Assembly: GCA_900770255.1 (NCBI GenBank)
Contig: CAAGJN010000031.1
Coordinates: forward strand, 1 to 44,447
Origin: Clostridia bacterium
GTDB lineage: Bacteria; Bacillota; Clostridia; Oscillospirales; Acutalibacteraceae
Direction: 5' to 3'
Length of the DNA stretch: 44,447 nucleotides
Shown here: piece after piece, positions 7,855 through 16,604 of the stretch
How positions within the stretch are numbered: position 1 is the first letter of the stretch
Layout of the letters: every line of letters starts with the position of its first letter
Notes under the pieces: model-generated
The model's input: the letters and a program-made list of their open reading frames with translations, nothing else
What the model was told of the DNA's origin: nothing
Database searches by the model: none
Program-made: the position numbers and the translations under genes

Positions 7855-9054
7855 ATGAAACGTTTTGCTGCATGTATATTAGTTCTTGCTCTGCTGTGCT
7901 CGTGCGCGACCGGTAAAACTGCTCCGGAAACGACGCAGCCCGCGAGCACGCCGGCAACTCAGGTTTCGCCTGCGGTGAGATCCGACGAGGTGCGCGCCGT
8001 GTGGATAAGCTGCTACGAGCTGCCCGACGCCCAAAACGGCGAGGAGACTTTTTTCTCGGAGATTGACGGTATGTTCGGGAATATCGCGGAGTCCGGTTTT
8101 AACACCGTGTTCGTCCATGTGCGCCCGTTTGCGGATGCGCTTTATCCGTCGGAGCTGTTTCCGTGGTCGAAATATTCCTGCGGCGGCAGAGATCCTGGCT
8201 TCGACCCTCTGCGCGTCATGGTGGAGTGCGCGCACGAACGGGGGCTCAAGATACATGCATGGATAAACCCGTTTCGGATAAGCCTTTCGGATGACTTCGA
8301 CGCTCTGCCGCAGAACAGCCCCGCCCGCAGCCTGATGGGAGGCAGCGCGGTCGCTGTGCTCGAAAACGGGATATATTTTAATCCCGCTTCCACCGACGTC
8401 CATGCGCTGATATATGACGGTGTGCGCGAGATACTCGATGGCTACGAGGTCGACGGAATACATATAGACGACTATTTCTATCCAACCCGCGAGGAGAGCA
8501 TCGACCGCGCGGAATATGAGAGCTACACTTCCGAGGGAGGGGAGAAGGGGCTCAACGAGTGGCGGCGCGACAGCGTGAGCGCATTTGCGGCGGGGCTCTA
8601 TTCGCTCGTCAAAAGCTATGGCAGGGAGAAAATTTTCTCGATAAGCCCCGCAGGCAATATAGACGGAAATGAGAATATGCTTTTTGCGGATGTAGAGCTC
8701 TGGCTCTCAACGCCGGGTTATGCCGATTATCTTGTTCCTCAGATCTATTTCGGGTTTGAAAATTCTTCTTTGCCGTTTGAAAAAACTGTACGCCGATGGG
8801 CTAATATATCCGACGGGAGGGTCGGCATCGTCTGGGGGCTTGCCGTGTACAAGAGCGGAAAAGAGGACGAAAACGCGCGCGCGGGCAGCCGGGAGTGGAT
8901 CGAAAACAGCGACCTGCTTTCACGTCAGGTGACGCTTGTTCGTTCGCTCAACGCCTACGGTGGCTTCGCTCTTTTCTCATATTCCTACATTTATCGTCAA
9001 AAAGACAACGAAAACGTTAAAAAAGAAATGCAAAATCTCAAAAATGTGATATAA
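7855..9054 (+). CDS. GHL10-family glycosyl-hydrolase-like lipoprotein
   Basis: Predicted membrane-anchored lipoprotein with a GHL10 (DUF187, YngK-like) TIM-barrel domain, a family thought to cleave cell-wall or exopolysaccharide glycans. Seen: a lipoprotein signal MKRFAACILVLALLCSC with the lipidated Cys at position 17, a Thr/Pro/Ala linker, then the domain from about residue 43 with VRAVWISCYE, GFNTVFVHVRPFADALYPS, LKIHAWINPFRIS, VDGIHIDDYFYP (acidic catalytic candidates) and DYLVPQIYFGFEN. The length of 399 aa is typical. The gene downstream carries a related but eroded domain fused to an amidase. The promoter is not obvious in 7717-7854. Confidence 0.9.
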   Translation: MKRFAACILVLALLCSCATGKTAPETTQPASTPATQVSPAVRSDEVRAVWISCYELPDAQNGEETFFSEIDGMFGNIAESGFNTVFVHVRPFADALYPSELFPWSKYSCGGRDPGFDPLRVMVECAHERGLKIHAWINPFRISLSDDFDALPQNSPARSLMGGSAVAVLENGIYFNPASTDVHALIYDGVREILDGYEVDGIHIDDYFYPTREESIDRAEYESYTSEGGEKGLNEWRRDSVSAFAAGLYSLVKSYGREKIFSISPAGNIDGNENMLFADVELWLSTPGYADYLVPQIYFGFENSSLPFEKTVRRWANISDGRVGIVWGLAVYKSGKEDENARAGSREWIENSDLLSRQVTLVRSLNAYGGFALFSYSYIYRQKDNENVKKEMQNLKNVI

Positions 9055-9055
9055 T
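9047..9055 (+). promoter_or_regulatory. Extended -10 promoter overlapping the lipoprotein stop codon
   Basis: TGATATAAT at 9047-9055 is a perfect extended -10 element (TGnTATAAT). It overlaps the TAA stop of the GHL10 gene and lies about 65 nt before the amidase start. No good -35 box is visible, as is common for extended -10 promoters. It would give the amidase gene its own transcript. Confidence 0.5.
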
Positions 9056-9121
9056 ATATACTGTCCAATATAAATTGGGGGTATTATGCCCTTCTGCCGG
9101 TTCGGCAGACGGAGGTTGGAT

Positions 9122-11983
9122 ATGTCAAAGGGAAAGAAAAATGCTGTTATAATTATGTCTATAGCTGTCCTGCTGCTTGTAAGCGTGGCGGTAGGGACTC
9201 TTTTGGGCGGAACTGACAAGCTTATGGCATTTATAGGCAAGCACCCTGAGACGACTGAGCAGACCGATGAAGATGACGGCGCCGCCGTCTCTGTTTGCGC
9301 CCGCCCTGCAAATATGAAAGCTGTCTACCTCGATTCCGATAAAATAGAGCTTTCTGCCTCTGACGATGTCGATACGAATATAGCGAGGCTGGAAAAGGTC
9401 ATAGCCGATATCGCGGACAAGGGCTTTGATACCGTGTTTGTCTCCGTGCCCGAAAATCGGTTCCCGTGCAGCAACGGAAGCGTGGACATGCTATCGGTAC
9501 TGCTTGAAAAAGCAAAAGACAAGGGTCTTTATACCTGTATAGCGATCAACGCAAGCGAAGTCAGCAGCGAGACTTTCGCTGACTTAGGAGCTTATAGCTT
9601 TGACTGCGTGGCGTTTCTCGGAAATATGAGCACGGAGAGCAAAAAGCAGGCGGTCAGCACTCTTCGCACCGCAAACAAGAACGTCAGCGCGGCTCTCGCG
9701 GCCGACGCCGAAAACGCGGCGGAGTGCGCCGCGGCGCTCGACAGCAGATATTCCGATTTCCTTATCAGCCTGCCCGCAGATAAGACCTCGGCAGGTGAAA
9801 ACTACATCTCATCGCTTGAGAAGGTAAACGACGCCGCGCGTCAGAACGGTCTGGACTTTGCGGCGGCGATAAGGGTCGATCTTCTCGGTGACGGCGGCGC
9901 CGCTGCAGCGCAGCTTATAACGCAACAGCTTGACGCATGCGAGACTCTCGACTCCTGCTCCGGCAGCATTATGTATGATTATTCTTTCTTCACTGACGAC
10001 AGTACCATCGGCTCGCTTGTGCTCAAATATATGTCCGATAAGAACCGCGAGGAGCTTGAGAAGGATTTTGAGCTCAAGAACTTCGATGGTACAAGCAAGA
10101 CAGTCAGCGAATCCAAGCTGACCTTTACGGGCTCGAGCAGCCCCTTGAGCGAGCTTACGCTCAACGGAAAACCGGTCGATCGCGAGGCAAACGGAGATTT
10201 CTCGTTTGAAGTTTCTTTAAAGGTCGGCAAGAACGAGTTTGAGTTCAGCCATAAGGACAAGACCTATACTTATACGGTAGTATATGAGATAAAGATACTC
10301 GAGTCGGTCACGCCGTCTGAATCCATGGAGGCGCCGGGCGGCAGCAGCGTCAAGGTCACCGCAGTCGCGCTCAAGGGCGCGGATGTCACGGCGACGCTCG
10401 GCGGGATGAAGATCAAACTTCAGCAGCTCTCCAATGTCGTGCAGGATGAAAACGGCTCGATGCTCAATGAAAATTCCGATTTTGCCGTCTACAGCGGCAG
10501 ATTTACTCTGCCTGAGAGCACCTCCGAAGTGCAGGCGCTCGGCAGGATAAAGGTATATGCAAATTTCAACGGCATCTCGGCTACGATGAGCGGATCCAAT
10601 GTCAGCGTCAGCGCAGTAATCCCAGTGCCCGAGCCCGAGCCCGCAAAGCCTGAGGAGACTGAGGAAAATACTACCGAAAGCCCTGCGGATAAGCCGTCGG
10701 ATACGACCGGCGGCAGCACCGGTGAGAGCTTTGATCCGTCAAAAATGCTGACTCCGTATGCCTATGCCGGCGTCCCGGGCAAATCAAAGATGTGCGAGAT
10801 TACGGCGCTCTGTGAGACCATGCCCGGAAATGTTATTGACGACTATGTGCCCTACAGTTCGCCGCTTCCTGAGGGAACGTTTGACTATATCAAGTCCGAA
10901 TATACATACGGCGGCAACAAGTATTATAAGCTCGGCAGCGGTAAAAATGTTCTTGCAAGCAAAACGAAGGTTATCGAGTCCGGCTATAACCTGCCGCAGA
11001 ACCGCGTGACAGTCGTCAGCAGCGAATCAAACTCCGAGGCGACTACGATAAAGTTCGGGCTTCTTTGGAAATGTCCGTTCAATATAGGTATAAAGAACCA
11101 GTCATATATCCCGCAGTCTCAGGCGAACGGCGGCTCTCTCTATGCTGTCTCATCATTCAACGGCAAATATCTTGACGTGACTTTTTATCACACCGGCAAT
11201 GTGTCCGGGAAGGTCAACGTTACGGGCAGCAGGATAGTTTCGGCCGCCGAGTGGATGTCGGATACGTCGGCCAACACGCTCACCCTGCGCTTGACGCTCA
11301 AAACTCCGGGCAAGTTCTACGGCTATTGTGTAAACTATACCTCTGACGGCTGCCTTACGCTCAGCGTCAAGGCGAAGCCCGCAACTTCGCTCAGCGGCAG
11401 CGTGATAATGATCGACGCAGGCCACGGAGGCAATGATTCCGGCGCTATCTGCGCGTATAATCCCGACAGCTCAAAAAAGTACGAGAAGCAGATAAATCTC
11501 AGCATTGCGCAGAAGATAAAAACAAAGCTCGAAGCGAGGGGAGCGACGGTCATAATGACCCGTTCAAGTGACGTCTATCTCTCTCTTGATGACAGGGTGG
11601 CGGCCGCGAGGCGCCAAAATCCCGATATGTTTATCTCCGTCCACTGCGACTCGAGCGAGAGCGCGACTCCGATGGGAACCACCGCATATTACTATCAGGC
11701 CTATTCGTTCCCGCTCGCGTCGTCAATACACAACCGCATCGTTACAGCATACAAAAACAATATCTATGCGGGCGCAGACTCATCTAAGCTCAGCAAGGTC
11801 GATCGCGGCACAAACATGTATCCGTTCCGTGTTACGAGGATCGAGGAGTGCCCGGCCGTGCTTATCGAATATGGCTTTGTCAGCAACATCAGCGAGTGCA
11901 AGGTACTCTGGTCGAACTCCGTTCAGGAGAGCCTCGCCCAGGCGACGGTGGACGGTATAGCTGATTACATATCCGCCAACTGA
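9122..11983 (+). CDS. N-acetylmuramoyl-L-alanine amidase with N-terminal GHL10-like domain
   Basis: Large surface protein that should cut the amide bond between muramic acid and the stem peptide. Order: N-terminal signal anchor (about residues 8-25); a TIM-barrel-like region (about 45-310) with KAVYLDSD and GFDTVFVSV matching the upstream GHL10 protein; a beta-sandwich/linker region rich in Ser, Glu and Pro; and a C-terminal Amidase_3 domain (about 762-950). Zinc ligand candidates are H768 in DAGHGG, the Glu of YEKQINLS and His of SVHCDS. The catalytic Glu is E916 in LIEYGFVSN. I chose the ATG at 9122 because GGAGG (9111-9115) lies 6 nt upstream. An ATG at 9086 would add 12 unlikely residues. 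The GHL10-like region lacks the acidic HIDDYFYP motif of its neighbour. The 3' end overlaps the convergent gene by 19 nt. Confidence 0.9.
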   Translation: MSKGKKNAVIIMSIAVLLLVSVAVGTLLGGTDKLMAFIGKHPETTEQTDEDDGAAVSVCARPANMKAVYLDSDKIELSASDDVDTNIARLEKVIADIADKGFDTVFVSVPENRFPCSNGSVDMLSVLLEKAKDKGLYTCIAINASEVSSETFADLGAYSFDCVAFLGNMSTESKKQAVSTLRTANKNVSAALAADAENAAECAAALDSRYSDFLISLPADKTSAGENYISSLEKVNDAARQNGLDFAAAIRVDLLGDGGAAAAQLITQQLDACETLDSCSGSIMYDYSFFTDDSTIGSLVLKYMSDKNREELEKDFELKNFDGTSKTVSESKLTFTGSSSPLSELTLNGKPVDREANGDFSFEVSLKVGKNEFEFSHKDKTYTYTVVYEIKILESVTPSESMEAPGGSSVKVTAVALKGADVTATLGGMKIKLQQLSNVVQDENGSMLNENSDFAVYSGRFTLPESTSEVQALGRIKVYANFNGISATMSGSNVSVSAVIPVPEPEPAKPEETEENTTESPADKPSDTTGGSTGESFDPSKMLTPYAYAGVPGKSKMCEITALCETMPGNVIDDYVPYSSPLPEGTFDYIKSEYTYGGNKYYKLGSGKNVLASKTKVIESGYNLPQNRVTVVSSESNSEATTIKFGLLWKCPFNIGIKNQSYIPQSQANGGSLYAVSSFNGKYLDVTFYHTGNVSGKVNVTGSRIVSAAEWMSDTSANTLTLRLTLKTPGKFYGYCVNYTSDGCLTLSVKAKPATSLSGSVIMIDAGHGGNDSGAICAYNPDSSKKYEKQINLSIAQKIKTKLEARGATVIMTRSSDVYLSLDDRVAAARRQNPDMFISVHCDSSESATPMGTTAYYYQAYSFPLASSIHNRIVTAYKNNIYAGADSSKLSKVDRGTNMYPFRVTRIEECPAVLIEYGFVSNISECKVLWSNSVQESLAQATVDGIADYISAN

Positions 11984-12423
11984 CCGTTGTCTTCCGCGCC
12001 TTTTACGCCGTCAAATTTTTTGTGCAGCGCCGTGCACAGCAGCTCGGCGGGAAAATAAAGAATGAACCATACTGCTGAAAACGGCAGGCAGATCTGACCC
12101 AGAAAATTCAGCGGCATGTGTGAGTAATCCCACACGTTCATGCTGAGAACGATGTTGAATATCACTCCCGTGATCAGCTCTATGCAGGTTATCACGATCG
12201 AGCCGATCATTCCGCTGAATATCGGGTGCATCGCTCTGAGACTGCCGTTTAGCAGATAAAATATCAGCAGCACCGAGCCCCCCGCGAGCGACATGGACCA
12301 GTGGGTGTAGCCGCGGAAAATTACCTCGATAAAGTTGTATAGCACAGCTCCGAGAAGAAAAATAAAAATATAACGAACGCCTTTTTTCAATATTATCACC
12401 GAGTCTATTTTTTGACCGCGCAC
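11965..12423 (-). CDS. Small polytopic membrane protein, CmpB-like (putative ABC-transporter type IV)
   Basis: A 152-aa membrane protein with four predicted transmembrane segments. It resembles the PF06541 family (labelled putative ABC-transporter permease, CmpB-like), whose function is poorly known. The motif NFIEVIFRGYTHWSMSLAGG near the N-terminus is characteristic. The start is uncertain: GTG at 12423 gives the longest protein but has no clear ribosome binding site. A TTG at 12390 has GGTGAT just upstream and would give a 141-aa protein beginning directly before the first membrane segment. The gene is divergent from the histidine kinase gene, and its last 19 nt overlap the end of the amidase gene, so there is no room for a terminator between them. 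Confidence 0.75.
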   Translation of the reverse strand: MRGQKIDSVIILKKGVRYIFIFLLGAVLYNFIEVIFRGYTHWSMSLAGGSVLLIFYLLNGSLRAMHPIFSGMIGSIVITCIELITGVIFNIVLSMNVWDYSHMPLNFLGQICLPFSAVWFILYFPAELLCTALHKKFDGVKGAEDNGQLADM

Positions 12424-12480
12424 GCCGCTATATTCCGTGCCGGAGGCGGTGGAAAACCTTTTCAGCAGAGGTGGAATAAA

Positions 12481-14079
12481 GTGTTTAAAAATATGTCGAT
12501 AAGAAATAAACTCGTTATATCAAACATGCTTATGATTTTAATACCCGTGGCGATAATCATAATCGTGCTTGTAGCGGCAACCTCATATATAACATATTTT
12601 TCGACCTCAAAGGTTTCTTTCGATCCGACTTTCGGAGCCTTTATGCTCTATAAGACGCAGTTCAACGTATCTTCTCTTCAGGAGGCGTTTGAGGAGTATG
12701 ATGAAAACGAAAAGAACGGCGCGCTCGGCAAGATGGATAAGGAAAAGATTGAGGCGCTCAAAAGCGGTATCACAACTTCGGAATCGGGTATGGAGCGCAG
12801 GATAGACGATTCGGTTCTCGCTGCCTGTGCAAATATACAGCAGGACGGCTCGGATCTGATGATCCTTGCAAATGACGAGATAATATACAAGACCCCGCAG
12901 ACTGACGCCTATACCATGATAGGCTCTATCATTGACATCTGCGGCAAGAGCCTGAGCGATATAACGGACTCCTTTGTGACCTCCGATGCAAGCGGCACCG
13001 TTGTTACCGACGTTTTCTCCATTGAGGGCGAGGGTACGGTCAAAATAATCATCGTCAACAGCAAGCTCAGCGCGGTGGTGAGCAGCGGTATTCACAGCGG
13101 CGCTTCACGTCTGCACATAAGAGGCAACAACATAGTTACCATCGCGGCGGTTGTCGCGGTCGTCGCGATAATTGTTACAAACGGCATTCTTGTCATTCTT
13201 ATGCTCAAGAGCATCATGAACCCGCTGAACACGCTGCAGACTGCTACGCACGAGCTGCGCGACGGAAATCTTGATTATAAGATAAGCTACAAGTCAAAAA
13301 ATGAGATCGGTCAGGTCTGCGCGGATTTTGAGGAGATGCGGCTGCGGCTAAAGGAGTCGGTGGAACAGCAGAAAAAGTATGAGGAGAACCGAATGCAGCT
13401 CATCGCCGGTATCTCGCACGATCTCGGAACCCCGCTGACTACCATAAAAGGCTACGCATCGGGTATTCTCGACGGCATAGCCGATACTTATGAGAAAAAG
13501 ATGCGCTATGTGGGGATCATCTATGATACTGCACAGAATATGGACACGCTCGTTTCGGAGTTGTCGGTGCTGTCAAAATTGAGCCTTGACGAGGTCCCGT
13601 TTTATTTTGAAAAGATAAGAGCCAAGGAGTTCTTTGATGAATACGCCGATGCGCTGTCGAATACGCTCAGGGATGAGGATATTGACTTTGAATATGAATT
13701 TGACTGCCCTGACGATCAGCTTATAAACATCGATCCGTCGCGGTTCATGCGCGTGCTCAACAACCTTGTTGACAACTGCAGGAAATACGGCGCGGACAGC
13801 GGCAGAAGAAAGATACTTCTCTGTGTGCGCAGCGCGGAGAACGGAGGAACCGAGATAAGCGTTGAGGATAACGGCCAGGGCGTGCCTGAGGACGAACGCG
13901 ACAAGATTTTCGAGACGTTTTACCGCAGCGATAAGGCCCGTTCGGGGTCGAAGAACGGCAGCGGCCTCGGCCTTGCGATATCAAAACAGATAACCGACCG
14001 CCATTCAGCTCTTATTCGGGCGGATGAGAGCAGACTCGGCGGACTTGCGGTGATAATAACTCTGCCGAGGGCGGAATAA
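12481..14079 (+). CDS. Sensor histidine kinase (HAMP, HisKA, HATPase)
   Basis: Membrane histidine kinase of a two-component system. Order: transmembrane segment 1 (about residues 9-35), an extracytoplasmic sensor of about 180 residues without a family I recognise, transmembrane segment 2 (about 218-245), HAMP, then the HisKA domain with the phosphorylated H313 in AGISHDLGTPLTTIKGY. The ATPase domain follows, with RVLNNLVDNCRKYG (N box), EDNGQGVPED (G1), FETFYRSDKARS (F box) and GSGLGLAISK (G2). I chose the GTG at 12481 because AGAGGTGG precedes it by 6 nt, rather than a longer frame from 12412 that would overlap the divergent gene. The response regulator gene follows 26 nt downstream. The signal is unknown; an envelope stimulus is plausible given the neighbouring amidase (inference). 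Confidence 0.92.
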   Translation: MFKNMSIRNKLVISNMLMILIPVAIIIIVLVAATSYITYFSTSKVSFDPTFGAFMLYKTQFNVSSLQEAFEEYDENEKNGALGKMDKEKIEALKSGITTSESGMERRIDDSVLAACANIQQDGSDLMILANDEIIYKTPQTDAYTMIGSIIDICGKSLSDITDSFVTSDASGTVVTDVFSIEGEGTVKIIIVNSKLSAVVSSGIHSGASRLHIRGNNIVTIAAVVAVVAIIVTNGILVILMLKSIMNPLNTLQTATHELRDGNLDYKISYKSKNEIGQVCADFEEMRLRLKESVEQQKKYEENRMQLIAGISHDLGTPLTTIKGYASGILDGIADTYEKKMRYVGIIYDTAQNMDTLVSELSVLSKLSLDEVPFYFEKIRAKEFFDEYADALSNTLRDEDIDFEYEFDCPDDQLINIDPSRFMRVLNNLVDNCRKYGADSGRRKILLCVRSAENGGTEISVEDNGQGVPEDERDKIFETFYRSDKARSGSKNGSGLGLAISKQITDRHSALIRADESRLGGLAVIITLPRAE

Positions 14080-14105
14080 GAATATATGAAGAAAGAAGGA
14101 TACTG

Positions 14106-14801
14106 ATGAGCAAAAAAATACTTGTGGTTGAAGACGAAAAAAATATAGCCGAGCTCGAGCGCGACTATCTCGAGGCAAACGGCTATACTGTTGAGATTGA
14201 GCTCGACGGAAAAAGCGGCCTTGACAGGGCTCTCGAGTTTGACTACGATCTGATAATACTCGACGTCATGCTGCCCGGATTAGACGGCTTTGAGGCTTGC
14301 CGCCAGATACGCAAGCACAAGGAGTGTCCCGTGCTCATGGTGTCTGCCAAGAAGGATGAGATTGACAAAATAAGAGGCCTCGGCCTCGGAGCGGACGACT
14401 ATATTACAAAGCCGTTCAGCCCGTCTGAGCTTGTCGCCCGCGTCACGGCGCATATAGCGAGATATGAGCGTCTGACCTCCAAGGGCGAGGAGCCGGTAAA
14501 TTATGTTATCAATGTCGGCAAGCTCTCTATCGACACCCATGCCCGCCGCGTTTTTATCGGCGACGAAGAGGTGACGCTGACGAACAAGGAGTTCGATTTG
14601 CTTTCCTTTCTCGCCTTGAACCCCAATGTCGTTTTCAGCAAGGATGAGATATTTGACCGAATCTGGGGTCTTGATGCCATCGGAGAGACCTCAACCGTCA
14701 CCGTCCATATCAATCGTATCCGCGATAAAATAGAGACGGACAGCTCCAATCCCCAGTATATTGAAACTGTCTGGGGCGCGGGTTATCGCTTTAAGGCATA
14801 A
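14106..14801 (+). CDS. OmpR/PhoB-family response regulator
   Basis: Cytoplasmic DNA-binding partner of the preceding kinase. The receiver domain (1-118) has the acidic pair E9/D10, the phosphoacceptor D53 in LIILDVMLPGLDGF, and the conserved Lys in YITKPFSPSEL. The C-terminal winged helix (about 132-231) has the typical LTNKEFDLLSFLALNPNVVFSKDEIFDRIWG, the recognition region STVTVHINRIRDKIE and the final VWGAGYRFKA. The length of 231 aa is standard. GAAAGAAGGA precedes the ATG. Kinase and regulator are in the reverse of the commonest gene order but clearly form one operon. Targets cannot be deduced. Confidence 0.93.
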   Translation: MSKKILVVEDEKNIAELERDYLEANGYTVEIELDGKSGLDRALEFDYDLIILDVMLPGLDGFEACRQIRKHKECPVLMVSAKKDEIDKIRGLGLGADDYITKPFSPSELVARVTAHIARYERLTSKGEEPVNYVINVGKLSIDTHARRVFIGDEEVTLTNKEFDLLSFLALNPNVVFSKDEIFDRIWGLDAIGETSTVTVHINRIRDKIETDSSNPQYIETVWGAGYRFKA

Positions 14802-14805
14802 AAAT

Positions 14806-15095
14806 AACCGCCGTAAACGGCGGTCCAGCGTGTCGAAAAAGTATTTTTCGACACGCTGGTGGCTGTCGAAAAAGCCCCGAAGCCAAAGTGAGGCGCGCCC
14901 GTCGGCGTACAGGGGGTACGTCAGGGCGCGCCTCACGCAGGAAGGCAAAGCACAGCGCATCAGGTTTTTCGGGTATAGATCTGCTTTAATTTGATACGCA
15001 AAGCTCCGGCAAATACAAAGTGAATATTAAAAAATATTTGTGGTTTGCCGGTTCGGGGAGTTTCTCGGCAGTCTGAACCGCCGTAAACGGCGGTC
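14806..15095. repeat. Hairpin-rich intergenic element bounded by exact 20-bp repeats
   Basis: The 310-nt gap between two convergent genes holds no gene. It begins and ends with the identical 20-mer AACCGCCGTAAACGGCGGTC (14806-14825 and 15076-15095), itself a palindrome, enclosing exactly 250 nt. Inside are a perfect 16-bp stem with a GTA loop (14825-14840 with 14844-14859), a 13-bp stem (14888-14900 with 14924-14936) that continues into an inner CGTAC/GTACG stem, and an 8-bp stem (15006-15013 with 15044-15051). No open frame, T-tract or transposase is present. The arrangement resembles a REP/MITE-type intergenic repeat. The end repeats could be a target duplication or part of the element (inference). 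Confidence 0.75.
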
Positions 15096-15111
15096 ATCAG
15101 TTCTGTTATTA

Positions 15112-15963
15112 TCAGCCTTTGAGCTCCGCGACCCAGTCAAAGGCGAAAGTTTCGCCGCATCCGAGCTTCATAATGCCGCATTTTTCGGCTATTGAGTCTT
15201 TTCTGTCGTAGCTGTCGTTGACTCCATACCACGGCTCGAGGCAGACGTACGGCGCGTTCGGCTTCGCCCATATCCCGAGATACGGCGCCTTGCCGAAGGT
15301 GAATTTTATCGTTCGGTCGCCGCTTATAAGCTTCAGGCTCTCGGAGTTCAGACCCTTGAGAATAAGAGCGTCTTCGTCGAAGGTGTGCTCGGTGAGCCTT
15401 AAGGTCTGCGAATTTTCAAGCTCTACGGGGAACATCTCGTCCGTGAGTATAGAAGCTTTATCAATTCTCAGCGTTCTGAGCTCCTCGGGCTTTTCAAATT
15501 CGATCGCGTCGCCGATCTTGCAGTTGAAGCCGGGATGCGCTCCGATCGAGAAATACATCTCTCCGTCTGTTTTGTTTATGACCGTGCTTGTGCAGCGAAG
15601 GCTGCTGCCATCGACTGCGTAAGTGATCAGCAGCTCGAACTCGAACGGATAGCATTCTCTTGTTTTGTCGCTGGAGACGAGAGAAAAGGTCATCGACTCT
15701 CCGCCGTTCTCCTTAAGTGAAAATACGCAACGGCGGGCAAATCCGTGCTTGGGCATCTCATACTCTTTGCCGCCGTAGCGGTATTTGCTGTCGAGCAGCT
15801 GGCCTATGACGGGGAACAGCACCGGTGCGCGTCCGTACCATACGGACGGGTCGCCCTGCCAGAGAAATTCCTTGCCGCTGCTTTTGAGAACGATTGATTT
15901 TAGCTGCGCTCCGTCGTCTTCCGCGCTTACGCGCAGATATTCGTTTTCAATAGTGTGGATCAT
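15112..15963 (-). CDS. LacX-like aldose 1-epimerase family protein
   Basis: A galactose mutarotase-fold protein of the aldose 1-epimerase/LacX group, cytoplasmic, interconverting sugar anomers or binding a sugar phosphate. Seen: the LacX-type start IENEYLRVSAEDDGAQLKSI, LWQGDPSVWYGRAPVLFPVIGQL, the catalytic-region histidines in KHGFAR and GAHPGFN, and a C-terminal acidic residue in CLEPWYGV. I chose the ATG at 15963 because AGGAG lies just upstream in the minus direction; the frame extends further but without a site. The protein is then 283 aa, normal for LacX. A well-spaced promoter precedes it. Beta-galactosidase and galactokinase genes elsewhere in the window make a role in galactose metabolism plausible (inference). 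Confidence 0.88.
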   Translation of the reverse strand: MIHTIENEYLRVSAEDDGAQLKSIVLKSSGKEFLWQGDPSVWYGRAPVLFPVIGQLLDSKYRYGGKEYEMPKHGFARRCVFSLKENGGESMTFSLVSSDKTRECYPFEFELLITYAVDGSSLRCTSTVINKTDGEMYFSIGAHPGFNCKIGDAIEFEKPEELRTLRIDKASILTDEMFPVELENSQTLRLTEHTFDEDALILKGLNSESLKLISGDRTIKFTFGKAPYLGIWAKPNAPYVCLEPWYGVNDSYDRKDSIAEKCGIMKLGCGETFAFDWVAELKG

Positions 15964-16012
15964 ATAGTCACTCCTATTGCGGCTTGCCGGCCGCAAAATT
16001 TTGTACTCTGTA

Positions 16013-16041
16013 ATTTTAACACCGCTGACAAAATAAATCAA
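16013..16041 (-). promoter_or_regulatory. Promoter for the LacX-like gene
   Basis: On the minus strand TTGATT (16036-16041) and TAAAAT (16013-16018) are separated by 17 nt. The leader down to the start contains a small hairpin (15977-15983 with 15990-15996) just before the ribosome binding site. Confidence 0.6.
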
Positions 16042-16066
16042 TTCAAATATGAAAGGATGAACACAT

Positions 16067-16507
16067 ATGAAGGTTTATATTATCCACGGCCCGAATATGA
16101 ACATGCTCGGAATAAGAGAACCCGAAATATATGGGCACAAGACCTATGACGACCTTGTTGCGTATATCCGCGAGCGCTGCGAGGAGAACGGCATAGAGCC
16201 GGAATTTTTCCAGTCAAACCACGAGGGCACGCTCGTCGATATTATCCAGCAGGCGTATTATGAAAAAGCCGATGCGATAATTATCAACCCTGCCGCCTAT
16301 ACTCACACGAGCATTGCGATCCATGACGCCCTCAAGGCGGTTGGTCTGCCTGCGGTAGAGGTCCATCTGTCAAATATTGCCGCGCGCGAGGAGTTCCGTG
16401 AGAACTCATATATCTCTCCCGCCTGTGTCAGGACATATATAGGCTTCGGTTTTGAGGGCTATGATAAGGCTATCAGGCACTTGAAGAAGAATTATTTCAA
16501 GGATTGA
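16067..16507 (+). CDS. aroQ: 3-dehydroquinate dehydratase, type II
   Basis: Catalyses dehydration of 3-dehydroquinate to 3-dehydroshikimate in the shikimate pathway; a cytoplasmic dodecameric enzyme. At 146 aa it has the type II length and all signature elements: HGPNMNMLGIREPEIYG with the catalytic Tyr22, INPAAYTHTSIAIHDAL with the active-site Asn and His81, EVHLSNIAAREEFRENS with the second His and the substrate-binding Arg, and a C-terminal GFGFEGYDKAI. AAAGGATG precedes the ATG. Other aro genes are not in the window, so it stands alone. It is divergent from the LacX-like gene. Confidence 0.96.
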   Translation: MKVYIIHGPNMNMLGIREPEIYGHKTYDDLVAYIRERCEENGIEPEFFQSNHEGTLVDIIQQAYYEKADAIIINPAAYTHTSIAIHDALKAVGLPAVEVHLSNIAAREEFRENSYISPACVRTYIGFGFEGYDKAIRHLKKNYFKD

Positions 16508-16524
16508 TCCTTTTTGGCGAAAAG

Positions 16525-16553
16525 TTTACAAAGCGTTAATCGTTTTATATACT
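16525..16553 (+). promoter_or_regulatory. Promoter for the DUF5685-DnaJ gene group
   Basis: TTTACA (16525-16530) and TATACT (16548-16553) with a 17-nt spacer lie between aroQ and the DUF5685 gene. A second AT-rich TATACAAT follows at about 16561. The boxes are close to the sigma-A consensus. Confidence 0.65.
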
Positions 16554-16604
16554 CTTTGCTATACAATAAACTAAAGGAATTCTCGGTGAGCCCGGAGGGA
16601 AAAG

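Noticed and set aside
9086..9121. Upstream ATG at 9086 as the start of the amidase
   Set aside because: The added residues are not signal-like, and the ATG at 9122 has a better GGAGG at ideal distance directly before the membrane anchor.
12412..12480. Extended N-terminus of the histidine kinase from 12412
   Set aside because: The extra 23 residues are not membrane-like and would overlap the divergent gene. The GTG at 12481 has AGAGGTGG at 6 nt and begins just before the first transmembrane segment.
14807..14824. ACCGCCGT/ACGGCGGT palindrome after the response regulator gene read as a rho-independent terminator
   Set aside because: It is followed by CCAGCG, not T residues, and the same palindrome recurs 270 nt away. 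It is better treated as part of the repeat element.
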